Origin: Vitreoscilla sp.
GTDB lineage: Bacteria > Pseudomonadota > Gammaproteobacteria > Burkholderiales > Burkholderiaceae
DNA: 14,195 nucleotides
Assembly (NCBI GenBank): GCA_014378125.1
Contig: JACMOG010000652.1
Span: 1-14,195 of the forward strand
Direction: 5' to 3'
The notes under the pieces were generated by a model that saw only the letters and a program-made list of their open reading frames with translations, was not told the DNA's origin and made no database searches. The stretch's first letter is position 1. Each line of letters begins with the position of its first letter. Shown here one piece after another: positions 7,188-14,195 of the stretch. The position numbers and the translations under genes are program-made.

Positions 7188-8483
7188 TCAGAAGACGTAC
7201 ACGGCGCCGACGAGAAAGCCGTTGCCGTTGCGCGTGACGCGCGAGTCGACGCCGGTGAACGCGGCGTTGCCTGGCATCGACATGGGCGACAGCCCCAACC
7301 TTCCGTAGTGCACGAAGTTGAACGACCCGTAGACCTGGAACCCCTTGTAGACGTCGTAGTTGAGGCCCAGCGTGTTGAACGTGGCCCAGTTGGACTGCCC
7401 GCGCTCGCTCGGGTTGGCCGTCTTGGCCTTGCCCAGGTACGCCATGCCGGCGGAGGCCGTCCACTTGTCGATGTTGTAGCGGATGCCCGCGAACGCGTCG
7501 TTGGACGTGGCCGAGTAGCCCGGGTTGGCGATGCCGTCGCGCGTGCCGTTCCAGTCGACGTTGAACATGTCGTTCCACAACGAGCCGGCCGCCGCGTACT
7601 GCGTGATCACCGCGTCGGCGCCGCTCCAGCGGTTGCGCCGGTAGCCGCCCGACACCTCCACCGCGGACGTGACCTGGTAGCGCCCCATCACCTCGGCGAT
7701 GCTCTGGCCCGCGCCCCCCACCTTGCCGTCGTCGGCCGGGTTGCCAGTGAGCGCGGTGAACGGGCCGTGGCCCCATGCCTGCGGGTTGCCGTTGCGCGAG
7801 TCCTGGTAGACGGCGTCCAGCACGAAGTCGCCGTGGTGGTACTGGCCGTAGAACTCCCAGAAGCGCGGCTTGTGGATCTTGAAGCGCGTGTCGCCGCGGT
7901 CGTAGGTGGCCTCCAGCACGAGGTCGCCATCCATCACGTCGAAGGTGCGCGTGGTGTAGCGGATGGCCTCCTTGTTGATGCCGTAGCCCGCGCCGCTGGC
8001 GCCCCATTCGTCGGCCAGGCCCACGTTGCTGCCGTACGGAAAGTCGGCCAGGGCCCAGCCGCGCGTGGTCATCCTGCCCACGTGGATCGAGCCGTAGTCC
8101 TCGTGGCTGATCCCGATGTTCTCCTCGTACTTCGTGCCGGGAATGTCGATCTTGCCGTTGCGCCAGCGCTGGCTCAGCAGGCCGGTGAGCTTGAAGCCTT
8201 CGCCAAGGTCGAAGTGCGCGCCCAGGTAGGGCTGGAACAGCGTCAGGTGCGTGGTCTCGGTGTGATACGGCTCACCCACAACCAACTGGTCGGCCCACAC
8301 GCGTTGCTTGTCCTCGCCCTGGAAGCGCTGGCACTCGTTGCACTGGTTGCTGGCGCGGCCGATCTCGGCCTTGCCGAAGCCGGTGAGGCTGAAGGGGCCG
8401 TAGTCGATGGCATGCGCGCCGGCGCAAAAAGCCAGGGCGGCTGCGGGCACGGCGGCGCGCAGGGCGAGGGTTCGATTCTTCAT
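7188..8483 (-). CDS. Outer-membrane porin, probably for beta-glucan oligosaccharides
   Basis: This 431-residue beta-barrel protein has a signal peptide (MKNRTLALRAAVPAAALAFC, cleaved after AHA at 25) and ends in VGAVYVF with the C-terminal Phe used for barrel assembly. Alternating hydrophobic strands such as WEFYGQYHHGDFVLDAVYQ and YGSFNFVHYGRLGL run through the whole length. It is a general substrate-porin type rather than a TonB-dependent receptor: no plug domain or TonB box is seen. An odd CNEC motif lies at 48-51, just after the signal peptide. The ATG at 8483 has AAGG five bases upstream. It is the first gene of the operon with GH17 and the Ig lipoprotein, and a LacI-type operator sits just before it. 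Uptake of laminari-oligosaccharides is inferred from these neighbours. Confidence 0.8.
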   Translation of the reverse strand: MKNRTLALRAAVPAAALAFCAGAHAIDYGPFSLTGFGKAEIGRASNQCNECQRFQGEDKQRVWADQLVVGEPYHTETTHLTLFQPYLGAHFDLGEGFKLTGLLSQRWRNGKIDIPGTKYEENIGISHEDYGSIHVGRMTTRGWALADFPYGSNVGLADEWGASGAGYGINKEAIRYTTRTFDVMDGDLVLEATYDRGDTRFKIHKPRFWEFYGQYHHGDFVLDAVYQDSRNGNPQAWGHGPFTALTGNPADDGKVGGAGQSIAEVMGRYQVTSAVEVSGGYRRNRWSGADAVITQYAAAGSLWNDMFNVDWNGTRDGIANPGYSATSNDAFAGIRYNIDKWTASAGMAYLGKAKTANPSERGQSNWATFNTLGLNYDVYKGFQVYGSFNFVHYGRLGLSPMSMPGNAAFTGVDSRVTRNGNGFLVGAVYVF

Positions 8484-8510
8484 GGTGGCCTTGTCTCGGA
8501 GCCGTATTAT

Positions 8511-8524
8511 TGAAAGCGCTTTCA
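8511..8524. promoter_or_regulatory. LacI-type operator before the porin gene
   Basis: TGAAAGCGCTTTCA is a perfect 14-bp palindrome with a central CG pair, the usual form of a LacI-family operator. It is centred about 35 bp upstream of the porin start. On the minus strand it is directly followed by AATAAT, a likely -10 box for the porin operon, so binding there should block transcription. On that strand it begins TGTGAAAGCG, the same ten bases that open the site before the GH81 gene. Confidence 0.8.
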
Positions 8525-8633
8525 CAGAATAATGCGTTCGACGGTCGAGCGTCAACGCCTATGGCGTGGGTGTTTCCCCTCTCCCCGACGCGCGGCTTCA
8601 ACGCTTGTTCAGGCACCTCAGGGGAGGACGGTA

Positions 8634-8661
8634 TTGACATTTGTGAAAGCGATTTCACACT
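8634..8661 (+). promoter_or_regulatory. Promoter of the GH81 gene
   Basis: TTGACA at 8634-8639 is a perfect -35 box. A weak -10 candidate, CACACT, follows at 8656-8661 with a 16-base spacer. The LacI-type operator fills the spacer. The transcript would start near 8668, leaving a leader of about 22 bases with the AGGA ribosome binding site at 8679-8682, eight bases before the ATG. Confidence 0.6.
8642..8659. promoter_or_regulatory. LacI-type operator before the GH81 gene
   Basis: TGTGAAAGCGATTTCACA is an 18-bp palindrome with one mismatched pair, and it differs from the porin-side site by one base in its 14-bp core. It is centred about 40 bp upstream of the GH81 start and 133 bp from the other site, so one repressor could hold both divergent promoters, possibly with a DNA loop. 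The gap between TGTGA and TCACA is eight bases, not the six of a CRP site. Confidence 0.8.
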
Positions 8662-8690
8662 GCGCGCACCCCGAACCCAGGAACGCCTCC

Positions 8691-10961
8691 ATGAAGAACC
8701 CCTCGTCGCGCGCGATCGCCCTGTCGCTGCTGGCCGCCGCCCTCGCCTCGCCGGCGCTGGCGGAGCGCGAGAAGGTCGGCGCCGGCGCGGTGTGGCTCAC
8801 CACGCAGGGCAGCGATCGCGACCCGCCGGCGGCGCCGCATCGCACGCCGGCGATGCTGGCCACCGCGGCCCAGACCAACCAGTGGTACTCGTCGCTGATC
8901 TTCAGCGCCACGCCCGAGGTGATCTACGCGCAGCCGCTCAGCGTGAAGGCCACGCCCGCCGGCCTCGAGATGGCGTTGCCGCGCAAGGAGGTGGTGCCCA
9001 CGAGCCGCGGCGACACCGAGATCCACTACCCGCACCGCGATCCCTTGGTCATCGCGCCGGTGGCCTTCGCGCCGGGCGCGGCCCGGCTCGCGAAGGCGGG
9101 CGACTGGTCGATCGACATCGACCAGTCCAACGGAGCCGACCACATGGACGCCGCCGTGGCGCACGGCAGCCCGTTCGTGTGGCTGCACGTGTCGCGCGGC
9201 GATGTGCGCGTGAGCCTGCCCGGCGCGGGCGAGCGTCTCGCGCCCGCGGGGGACGCTCGCGTTCTGGCGCTGCGGGTCAAAGGCAGCGTGTATGCCCTCT
9301 TCGCGCCCACCGGCGCGCGCTGGGAGCAACAATCGCCCACGCAATGGGTGGCGCACATGCCCGCCGGCCGCGACTACCTGTCGGCCGCCGCCCTGCCCGA
9401 CGCCACGCCGGCCACGCTGGCGCTGTTCACGCAGCATGCCTACGCGTTCATCGCCGACACCCACGTGGCCTGGCGCTACGACCCGGCCGCCAGCAACGTG
9501 TCCACCACCTTCGAGGCCGTCACCCAGGTGCAGGAAGGCGATGCGCAGCCGCCGTTGCTGGGCCTCTATCCGCACCAGTGGTACGGCAACGCCGGCGTCG
9601 AAGGCAAGCTGGGCCCGGCGTTCGACACCGTGCGCGGCCAGCTCCGGCTGCTGGCCGCCGACCGCTTCGAGACCCAGGTCCGCTACACCGGCTTCGTGCC
9701 GTTCTGGCCCAGCCTGAAGTCCGATGACCGGCTGCCGGAACTGCGCGACCTGCTCAAGACCGACCAGCGCAACGCGCGCCGGATGCTGCTGGAGAACGGC
9801 AAGGGCGCGTACTGGCAGGGCAAGGGCCTGCAGCGCATCGCCACGCTGATGGACGTGGCCGAGCAGCAGGGCGACCTGCCGGCCCGCGACGACCTGCTCA
9901 AGCTGTTGGAGGGCCGCGTGCAGGACTGGTTCTCGGGCGACAGCAACAAGACCTACTTCCGCTACTCGAAGGCGCTGGGCACGCTGGTGTCGTACCCCGA
10001 CGAATACTTCGCCGTCGAGCAGATGAACGACCACCACTTCCACTACGGCTACTGGATCCACGCGATGGCCCAGATCGCCATGCGCGACCCCGCGTGGGCG
10101 GCCAAGGATCGCTGGGGCGGCATCGTCCAGCGGATGGTGTCCGACATCGCCACCACGACGCGCGGCGGCGCGGACTTTCCCTTCGTACGCAACTTCGACG
10201 CCTACGAGGGCCACTCGTGGGCTTCGGGCGTGGGGCTGGGCGACGCGGGCAACAACCAGGAGTCGTCGTCGGAGGCCGTCAACGCCTGGGCCGGCCTGAT
10301 CCTGTGGGGCGAGGTCACCGGCGACAAGCCGCTGCGCGACCTGGGCGTGTGGCTCTATGCCAGCGAGACCAACGCCGTGCAGCAGTACTGGTTCGACCTG
10401 CACCACCTCGTGTTCCCGCCCGAGTACCGCAACATCGAGGCGAGCATGCTGTTCGGCGCCAGGTACGCCCACAACACCTGGTGGATCGACGAGCCGCGCG
10501 AGATCAAGGGCATCAACCTGCTGCCGGTGACCACCGCGTCGCTGTACCTCGCGGGCGACCCCGACTTCGTGCGCCGGAGCATTGCCGAGCTGCCGGCGCA
10601 GACCGCGGCCTACGAGTCGCGCATGCACCGCGCCGATCCGCCCGACGTGTGGCAGGACATCTTCGCCGAGACCCTGGCCCTGGCCGACCCGAAAGCCGGG
10701 CTGGCGCTGTGGAACCGCTGGGGCGCGGTCGAGGCCGGCGACAGCCGCTCGCACGCGCTGCACCTGATGCTGAGCCTGCGGCACATGGGCACCGCCGACC
10801 GGTCGGTGACGGCGGACACCCCGCTGTTCTCGGTGTTCCGCAACGCGGCCGGCAGGACGTACCTGGCGTACAACGCCGGGGCCGACCCCGTCGACGTCAC
10901 GTTCAGCGACGGCGTGCGGTTGAAGGTGCCGCCCCACGCGCTGGCGCAGCAGGCGCCATGA
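8691..10961 (+). CDS. Secreted GH81 endo-beta-1,3-glucanase
   Basis: This 756-residue enzyme is of glycoside hydrolase family 81, which cleaves internal beta-1,3 bonds of laminarin, curdlan and callose with inversion. A signal peptide (cleaved after SPALA at 24) sends it to the periplasm or outside. The N-terminal beta-sandwich holds QTNQWYSSLIF (61-71). The alpha-barrel carries the family hallmarks NDHHFHYGYWIHAMA (446-460, with Asp447 as likely acid) and NNQESSSEAVNAWAGL (521-536, with Glu524 and Glu528 as likely base residues). Length fits a single-domain GH81 without extra binding modules. The ATG at 8691 has AGGA at good spacing and starts a clean signal peptide; the open frame further upstream runs through the promoter and operator. 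It is divergent from the porin-GH17 operon and shares its control region. Confidence 0.95.
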   Translation: MKNPSSRAIALSLLAAALASPALAEREKVGAGAVWLTTQGSDRDPPAAPHRTPAMLATAAQTNQWYSSLIFSATPEVIYAQPLSVKATPAGLEMALPRKEVVPTSRGDTEIHYPHRDPLVIAPVAFAPGAARLAKAGDWSIDIDQSNGADHMDAAVAHGSPFVWLHVSRGDVRVSLPGAGERLAPAGDARVLALRVKGSVYALFAPTGARWEQQSPTQWVAHMPAGRDYLSAAALPDATPATLALFTQHAYAFIADTHVAWRYDPAASNVSTTFEAVTQVQEGDAQPPLLGLYPHQWYGNAGVEGKLGPAFDTVRGQLRLLAADRFETQVRYTGFVPFWPSLKSDDRLPELRDLLKTDQRNARRMLLENGKGAYWQGKGLQRIATLMDVAEQQGDLPARDDLLKLLEGRVQDWFSGDSNKTYFRYSKALGTLVSYPDEYFAVEQMNDHHFHYGYWIHAMAQIAMRDPAWAAKDRWGGIVQRMVSDIATTTRGGADFPFVRNFDAYEGHSWASGVGLGDAGNNQESSSEAVNAWAGLILWGEVTGDKPLRDLGVWLYASETNAVQQYWFDLHHLVFPPEYRNIEASMLFGARYAHNTWWIDEPREIKGINLLPVTTASLYLAGDPDFVRRSIAELPAQTAAYESRMHRADPPDVWQDIFAETLALADPKAGLALWNRWGAVEAGDSRSHALHLMLSLRHMGTADRSVTADTPLFSVFRNAAGRTYLAYNAGADPVDVTFSDGVRLKVPPHALAQQAP

Positions 10962-10962
10962 A

Positions 10963-10980
10963 GCGGGGCCTGGCCCCCGC
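10963..10980 (+). terminator. Possible hairpin terminator after the GH81 gene
   Basis: GCGGGG (10963-10968) pairs perfectly with CCCCGC (10975-10980) around a 6-base loop, starting two bases after the stop codon. It is not followed by a T-run, so it would be a weak intrinsic terminator or an mRNA 3'-end protector. Confidence 0.4.
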
Positions 10981-11098
10981 GCCACGTGCCTTTCGACCCC
11001 TCCCGATTTACCCGCAGTCCGCGGAGTTGTTGCTCCCGTGTAACCGGCCGCTCCATTCGTCAATACGGGCGAACTGGACGGTCCGCACGAGCTCCTCT

Positions 11099-11129
11099 TT
11101 GGACTGAGTGCCTCGGGTGCCTGCATACT
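11099..11129 (+). promoter_or_regulatory. Possible promoter of the 585-residue hypothetical protein, perhaps leaderless
   Basis: TTGGAC at 11099-11104 and CATACT at 11124-11129 are weak -35 and -10 boxes with a 19-base gap. The -10 candidate ends six bases before the ATG at 11136. The only purine-rich stretch, GAGG, touches the ATG directly and is too close to serve as a ribosome binding site, so a leaderless message is possible. Confidence 0.35.
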
Positions 11130-11135
11130 GTGAGG

Positions 11136-12893
11136 ATGAGCGAAGATTTCAAGCCCGGGACGAGACCGCTGCTGCGGCTGGCCGGGCTCGATGCGGTGCG
11201 AGCCTTTGTGTCGCGTGCGGAAGAGACGCACGTGATCTGGACCGCCGTCGTCGCATTGATGTTGAGGCTGTACCAGGAACCCGATGCCAAGGTCCGACGC
11301 GAGTCGGGCCCCACGGACTCGCAGGTTGTCGCAGCCCTGCGCGTCGTTCTCGGAGAGAACTTCGGCGGCGAGTCGGCCGACTACACGTCCTGGGCCCTCG
11401 TGCGCTACGGCTGCCGCCAGAAGCCCACCATGGCCGCGCTCCATCCCTGGGAAGGGCTGATGTTCGAATGGCAGCAGCGGCGCGCCAGCGCCCCCCGCAT
11501 CGCGTTGATGCTGCGCGACGCCGGCCTCGTCAAGCCGCTCAAGCCCGCATCGCTGGAATCGCTGGACGGCTGGGTCACCGCCCCGGTGAAGGCGCTGGGC
11601 GAGGCCACCGAGATCATCGAGGCCTTGTTCAGCGAGCGCCTGGTCTCGTACAACCTGCACGACGACGGCACCACGCCGGCGCACGACACGCTGTTCGGCG
11701 GCCTGGTGGCCTCGCTGCTGCCGCAGGGCCGGTTGCAGCAGCTGCGCCAGACGCTGGTGCGCGGCGACGAGCGCGCCACCTGGCACGTCGAGTACACGTT
11801 CGAGGACGAGACGGCTGTCTTCGAGGCCACGGCCAGCGGCTCCGCGCTGGACGTCGACTCGGTGATGGGCGGCGTCGACGCGCTGGTGGAACGCATCGGC
11901 CGTCCCGAGCGCGTGTATCGCCTGGCGCCCGGCCGCTACAACAACGGCGAGACCGGCGTGTTCGTGCTGGCCGACGCCAGCCGGTTTCCCGAGATCGCCT
12001 GGCGCCTGCGCCTGCCGCTGCTGCGCAGCCCCAGCGTGGCCGACCTGCCCGCGGGCATCCCCACGGCGGCGCCCGAGCCCTTGCGCGTGGGGGCGCGTCC
12101 GATGGCGCCGCGCCCGCCCTCGCCCGCCGTCGCGGCTGCGGCGCGCGAGGCCGCCCAGGACGACGTGGCCGTGGCCACCGGGCCCGGCGCCACGGCGCCC
12201 ATGTCCCTGCTCGAGTCGCAGTTCATCACCGTGATGCCGCCGTCATCGGGCCCGGTGGAACGCGCCGCCGACCCGAGCATGAAGCAGCTGATCAACGCCC
12301 TGCGCCGCTCCTTCGGCGCCGGCCGCCTGCTGCAGGGCGGCCGCTGGATGAAGCAGGTGCGCTCCGAGCCGCCGGCCTGGATGACGGCCAGTGGCGACCC
12401 GGTGCGCATCTTCTACGAGAAGCAGGAGACGCTGTTCCGCAAGGGCCGCATCGGCTGGGGCGCGCTGGTGCAGGCCGACGACGGCGTGTTCGCCCCGGGC
12501 CAGGACGACCTGCCGGGCGTGCTCGTGTACAGCGAGGACGACCATTTCGACGCCCGCCCGATGGAGCTCGCCGCCATCGGCGCGCGCCTGCTCGAGTTCA
12601 AGGCGGCGGGCGGCGCGTCCGACCTGGCCCGCTTCGCGCAGGGGGTGCGCAACGACACCGGACGGCCCCTGGGCGTCACGGTGCCGGCCGCGCTCAGCGC
12701 CAAGGAACCCCTGCTCAGCAGCTTCGTCGCGATCCGCGCGCACCTGCCCGAAGGCATCCTGGCCGGCACGTGGTTCCCGGTGCTGATCCACCCGTCCAGC
12801 GTCGTGCCGATGATCGTGCCGTCCACGTTCTGGCCGCCCGCCATGTTGCAGGCGTGGAACGAGCGCCGGATGATGCTGGCCGCCGCCGTCTAG
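11136..12893 (+). CDS. Hypothetical protein of unknown family, 585 residues
   Basis: I do not recognise this protein. It has no signal peptide or membrane segment and should be cytoplasmic. Two folded parts are visible. An N-terminal part (about 10-300) has an alpha-helical start (VIWTAVVALMLRLYQ, MLRDAGLVKPLKP) and a mixed region with HVEYTFEDETAVFEATASG and GRYNNGETGVFVLAD. A C-terminal part (about 378-585) includes MKQLINALRRSFGAGRLLQ, GRIGWGALVQADDGVFAP and LPGVLVYSEDDHFDARP. They are joined by a Pro/Ala-rich flexible linker (about 305-375). The ATG at 11136 was chosen because upstream sequence in the frame lacks protein character and the GH81 gene ends 174 bp before. Codon use and GC match the neighbours, so it looks like a real gene. 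It converges on the broken esterase gene and has no operon partner here. Confidence 0.8.
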   Translation: MSEDFKPGTRPLLRLAGLDAVRAFVSRAEETHVIWTAVVALMLRLYQEPDAKVRRESGPTDSQVVAALRVVLGENFGGESADYTSWALVRYGCRQKPTMAALHPWEGLMFEWQQRRASAPRIALMLRDAGLVKPLKPASLESLDGWVTAPVKALGEATEIIEALFSERLVSYNLHDDGTTPAHDTLFGGLVASLLPQGRLQQLRQTLVRGDERATWHVEYTFEDETAVFEATASGSALDVDSVMGGVDALVERIGRPERVYRLAPGRYNNGETGVFVLADASRFPEIAWRLRLPLLRSPSVADLPAGIPTAAPEPLRVGARPMAPRPPSPAVAAAAREAAQDDVAVATGPGATAPMSLLESQFITVMPPSSGPVERAADPSMKQLINALRRSFGAGRLLQGGRWMKQVRSEPPAWMTASGDPVRIFYEKQETLFRKGRIGWGALVQADDGVFAPGQDDLPGVLVYSEDDHFDARPMELAAIGARLLEFKAAGGASDLARFAQGVRNDTGRPLGVTVPAALSAKEPLLSSFVAIRAHLPEGILAGTWFPVLIHPSSVVPMIVPSTFWPPAMLQAWNERRMMLAAAV

Positions 12894-12906
12894 GTCGCGC
12901 GGGTGG

Positions 12907-12928
12907 ATCCTGCGACTTCGCGCAGGAT
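12907..12928. repeat. Short hairpin of dispersed-repeat type between convergent genes
   Basis: ATCCTGCG (12907-12914) and CGCAGGAT (12921-12928) form a perfect 8-bp stem with the loop ACTTCG, followed by GACAAG. I recall similar intergenic hairpins, with ends like GGATGAC, in many GC-rich bacterial genomes, where misread frames give the peptide FAQDD. It lies between the 3' ends of two convergent genes and may stop transcription from both sides, although no T-run is present. Confidence 0.6.
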
Positions 12929-12944
12929 GACAAGCATCACGTTC

Positions 12945-13341
12945 TCAGCGCCGGCCCCACAGCCGGCGCAAGGCGTCCGGCAGCAACGCGCCGCCGTGCT
13001 TGAGCGAGTGCCCGCCCGAGCCCACCACCAGCTGGTGTTCATAGCCCACGTAGGCCAGCGCCGCCGCCATCTGCCGGTTGGCGTGCAGCCAGTGGCCGAA
13101 CACGATGTCGAGGTCGTTCTCGCCGTCCTGCAGGAACAGGCGCAAGAGCTTGGCCGGCGCGCGGCGGATCGTGTCGGGCCACGCGTTGCCGCCGCGCAGG
13201 TTCACGAACGAGCCGCAGTGCGACACCACGTTGCCGAAGGACCGGGGCGCGTGCCACGCGGCCGCGGTCGGGCACCGGCATGCCTGGCAGCATCCGGCCC
13301 AGTTGGGCGGCGAGCGGGGAGTCGTCGAAGTCGTCGGCCAT
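12945..13341 (-). pseudogene. Broken alpha/beta-hydrolase esterase (enterochelin-esterase-like), internal deletion
   Basis: The 3' part reads WHAPRSFGNVVSHCGSF, then LRLFLQDGENDLD and VVGSGGHSLKHGG, then the stop at 12945. This is the C-terminal third of an esterase of the Fes/IroE type, with the acid (in DGENDLD) and the catalytic His (in GGHSLKHGG). The part with the GxSxGG nucleophile is missing. Upstream, an ATG at 13341 opens MADDFDDSPLAAQLGRMLP, which looks like a natural protein start but is one base out of frame with the 3' part, and the frames meet near 13265-13280. The simplest reading is loss of about 200 codons with a frameshift. It starts 12 bp after the MetX-like gene and was probably its operon partner. 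A short independent gene using the GTG at 13229 is possible but would lack the nucleophile. An assembly error could also produce this picture. Confidence 0.65.
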
Positions 13342-13353
13342 GGGGTTTGGCTT

Positions 13354-14195
13354 TCAGTTCACGGGGGTGTCGAGGAAGCGCGCGAGATCGGCGCTCCACA
13401 GCGCGGCGTCGGCGCCCGAGGCGAGATGCCCCTTGTCGCTGTCCAGCTCGATGTAGTGCGTGGCGACGCCGGCCGCGGCCAACACCGGCAGCACCCGCGG
13501 CGCGAGCGCCGGCGGGAACGCGGCGTCGCTGTGCGAGTTCACGTACAGCAGCGGCGCACGCATGGCGGGCAGGCGCGAGCGCACGTCGTGCCACTCGCAG
13601 GCCCGGGTCAACGCCAGCAGCGCCGTCGGGTCGAAGACGGAAGCCCAGTCGGTGGCCAGGCGCCGGATCTCGGCCTCGCGCGCCGCCGCGTCGGGAAAGG
13701 CCTGGGCGAGCTCCGACTCGATGCCGTAGCGCCTGAGCGTGGCCGCGCGCAGCGTCGTCATGAAGGGCCGCATCGAGCCGGGCGTGTCCACGTAGTCGCC
13801 GCTACGCCATGCGGGCACGCCCTCCAGCGTGGCCAGCAGGCCCGCTGCCGTCGTCACGCTGGGCAGGTTCCACGGCGACGACACGGCGGCGACCACGCGC
13901 TCGACGAAGTGCGGATACGCCACGCCCCATTCGAACGCCTGGTAGCCGCCCATCGACGGGCCGACGGCCGCGGCCAGCCGCGTGACGCCGTAGTGGTCGA
14001 GCAGCCGCTTCTGCGCGCGCACCATGTCGCCGATGGTGATGTCGGGAAACGCCGTGCCGTACGGCCGGCCGGTGTGCGGGTCGAGGCTGGCCGGGCCCGT
14101 GCTGCCGTAGCTCGAGCCAAGCGCGTTGGGGCACACCACGAAGAAGCGGCCGGTGTCGATCGCGCGACCCGGGCCGACGAGATCGCACCAGGCGA
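13354..14195 (-). CDS. MetX-like alpha/beta hydrolase (homoserine O-acetyltransferase family), start outside window
   Basis: The gene enters from the right edge, and 279 residues are visible, lacking about the first 50-80. CPNALGSSYGSTGP corresponds to the NxLGxxxGSTGP block of the homoserine O-acetyltransferase group. The nucleophile elbow GPSMGGYQAFEW has its Ser at about 13954-13956. The acid is the Asp of NSHSDAAFPP (about 13525-13527), and the catalytic His lies in DKGHLASG (about 13426-13428). Family members move an acyl group from acyl-CoA to homoserine or serine, but close relatives are plain hydrolases. Residues setting homoserine specificity cannot be judged from this part, and no methionine gene is near. 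The 12-bp gap to the broken esterase points to a two-gene hydrolase operon. Confidence 0.85.
   Translation of the reverse strand, partial: AWCDLVGPGRAIDTGRFFVVCPNALGSSYGSTGPASLDPHTGRPYGTAFPDITIGDMVRAQKRLLDHYGVTRLAAAVGPSMGGYQAFEWGVAYPHFVERVVAAVSSPWNLPSVTTAAGLLATLEGVPAWRSGDYVDTPGSMRPFMTTLRAATLRRYGIESELAQAFPDAAAREAEIRRLATDWASVFDPTALLALTRACEWHDVRSRLPAMRAPLLYVNSHSDAAFPPALAPRVLPVLAAAGVATHYIELDSDKGHLASGADAALWSADLARFLDTPVN

Noticed and set aside
8642..8659. CRP-like site TGTGA...TCACA
   Set aside because: The spacer is eight bases rather than six, and the core matches the LacI-type site on the porin side.
8532..8690. N-terminal extension of GH81 from an ATG at 8532
   Set aside because: It would translate the promoter and operator and bury the signal peptide; the ATG at 8691 has a good ribosome binding site.
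10986..11135. Upstream extension of the 585-residue protein
   Set aside because: The extra residues are rich in Arg, Ser and Pro without family character, and the stretch contains the likely promoter.
8655..11786. A 1043-codon open frame on the minus strand opposite the GH81 gene
   Set aside because: It is the antisense shadow of GH81 and the following gene in GC-rich DNA; its product is Arg/Gly/His/Val-rich with no domain, while the plus strand has clear GH81 motifs.
13039..13250. Reading the 100-codon frame from 13341 as a complete small gene
   Set aside because: After about 25 residues it turns into Arg-rich shadow of the esterase frame, so only its first part looks natural.

Overview
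The window is GC-rich bacterial DNA with dense coding and overlapping start/stop codons. It encodes an outer-membrane porin and two lipobox lipoproteins, so the host is Gram-negative. The Cys-containing Ig-like repeats and the general protein style suggest a betaproteobacterium, possibly of the Burkholderiales (Roseateles/Mitsuaria type). That placement is an inference; no rRNA or housekeeping marker is present.

Left part (1-4043, all on the minus strand). In transcription order this holds an AAA-type ATPase with a C-terminal winged helix, a class I glutamine amidotransferase, an AraC-family regulator whose stop overlaps the start of an isoprenylcysteine-carboxylmethyltransferase-like membrane protein (GTGA overlap), and the N-terminal third of a Fic protein with a DUF4172-type domain and the TxxxEG inhibitory motif. 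Two of these genes have marked operator-like DNA. An 18-bp perfect palindrome lies between the -35 and -10 of the ATPase promoter. Two nearly identical long inverted repeats lie at the fic start, which looks leaderless.

Centre (4122-10961). This is a compact beta-1,3-glucan (laminarin/callose/curdlan-type) utilisation locus. On the minus strand an outer-membrane porin, a GH17-type lipoprotein glucanase with a C-terminal beta-sandwich, and a lipoprotein with two Ig-like repeats plus an unassigned C-terminal domain form a tight operon (16-bp gap, then ATGA overlap). Divergently on the plus strand lies a secreted GH81 endo-beta-1,3-glucanase. The shared intergenic region carries two LacI-type operators, one near each gene, with the same TGTGAAAGCG half-site facing each gene. 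A simple model is that GH81 and surface GH17 cut the glucan, the Ig lipoprotein binds it, the porin admits the oligosaccharides, and a LacI-family repressor encoded outside the window represses both arms.

Right part (11136-14195). A 585-residue soluble protein of unknown family runs on the plus strand. It converges on a 3'-end pair on the minus strand: a MetX-like alpha/beta hydrolase, cut by the window edge, followed 12 bp later by a broken esterase gene. The esterase seems to have lost its middle, including the nucleophile region. A short hairpin of a dispersed-repeat type sits between the convergent genes.

No tRNA, rRNA, CRISPR array, insertion sequence or phage gene was seen.
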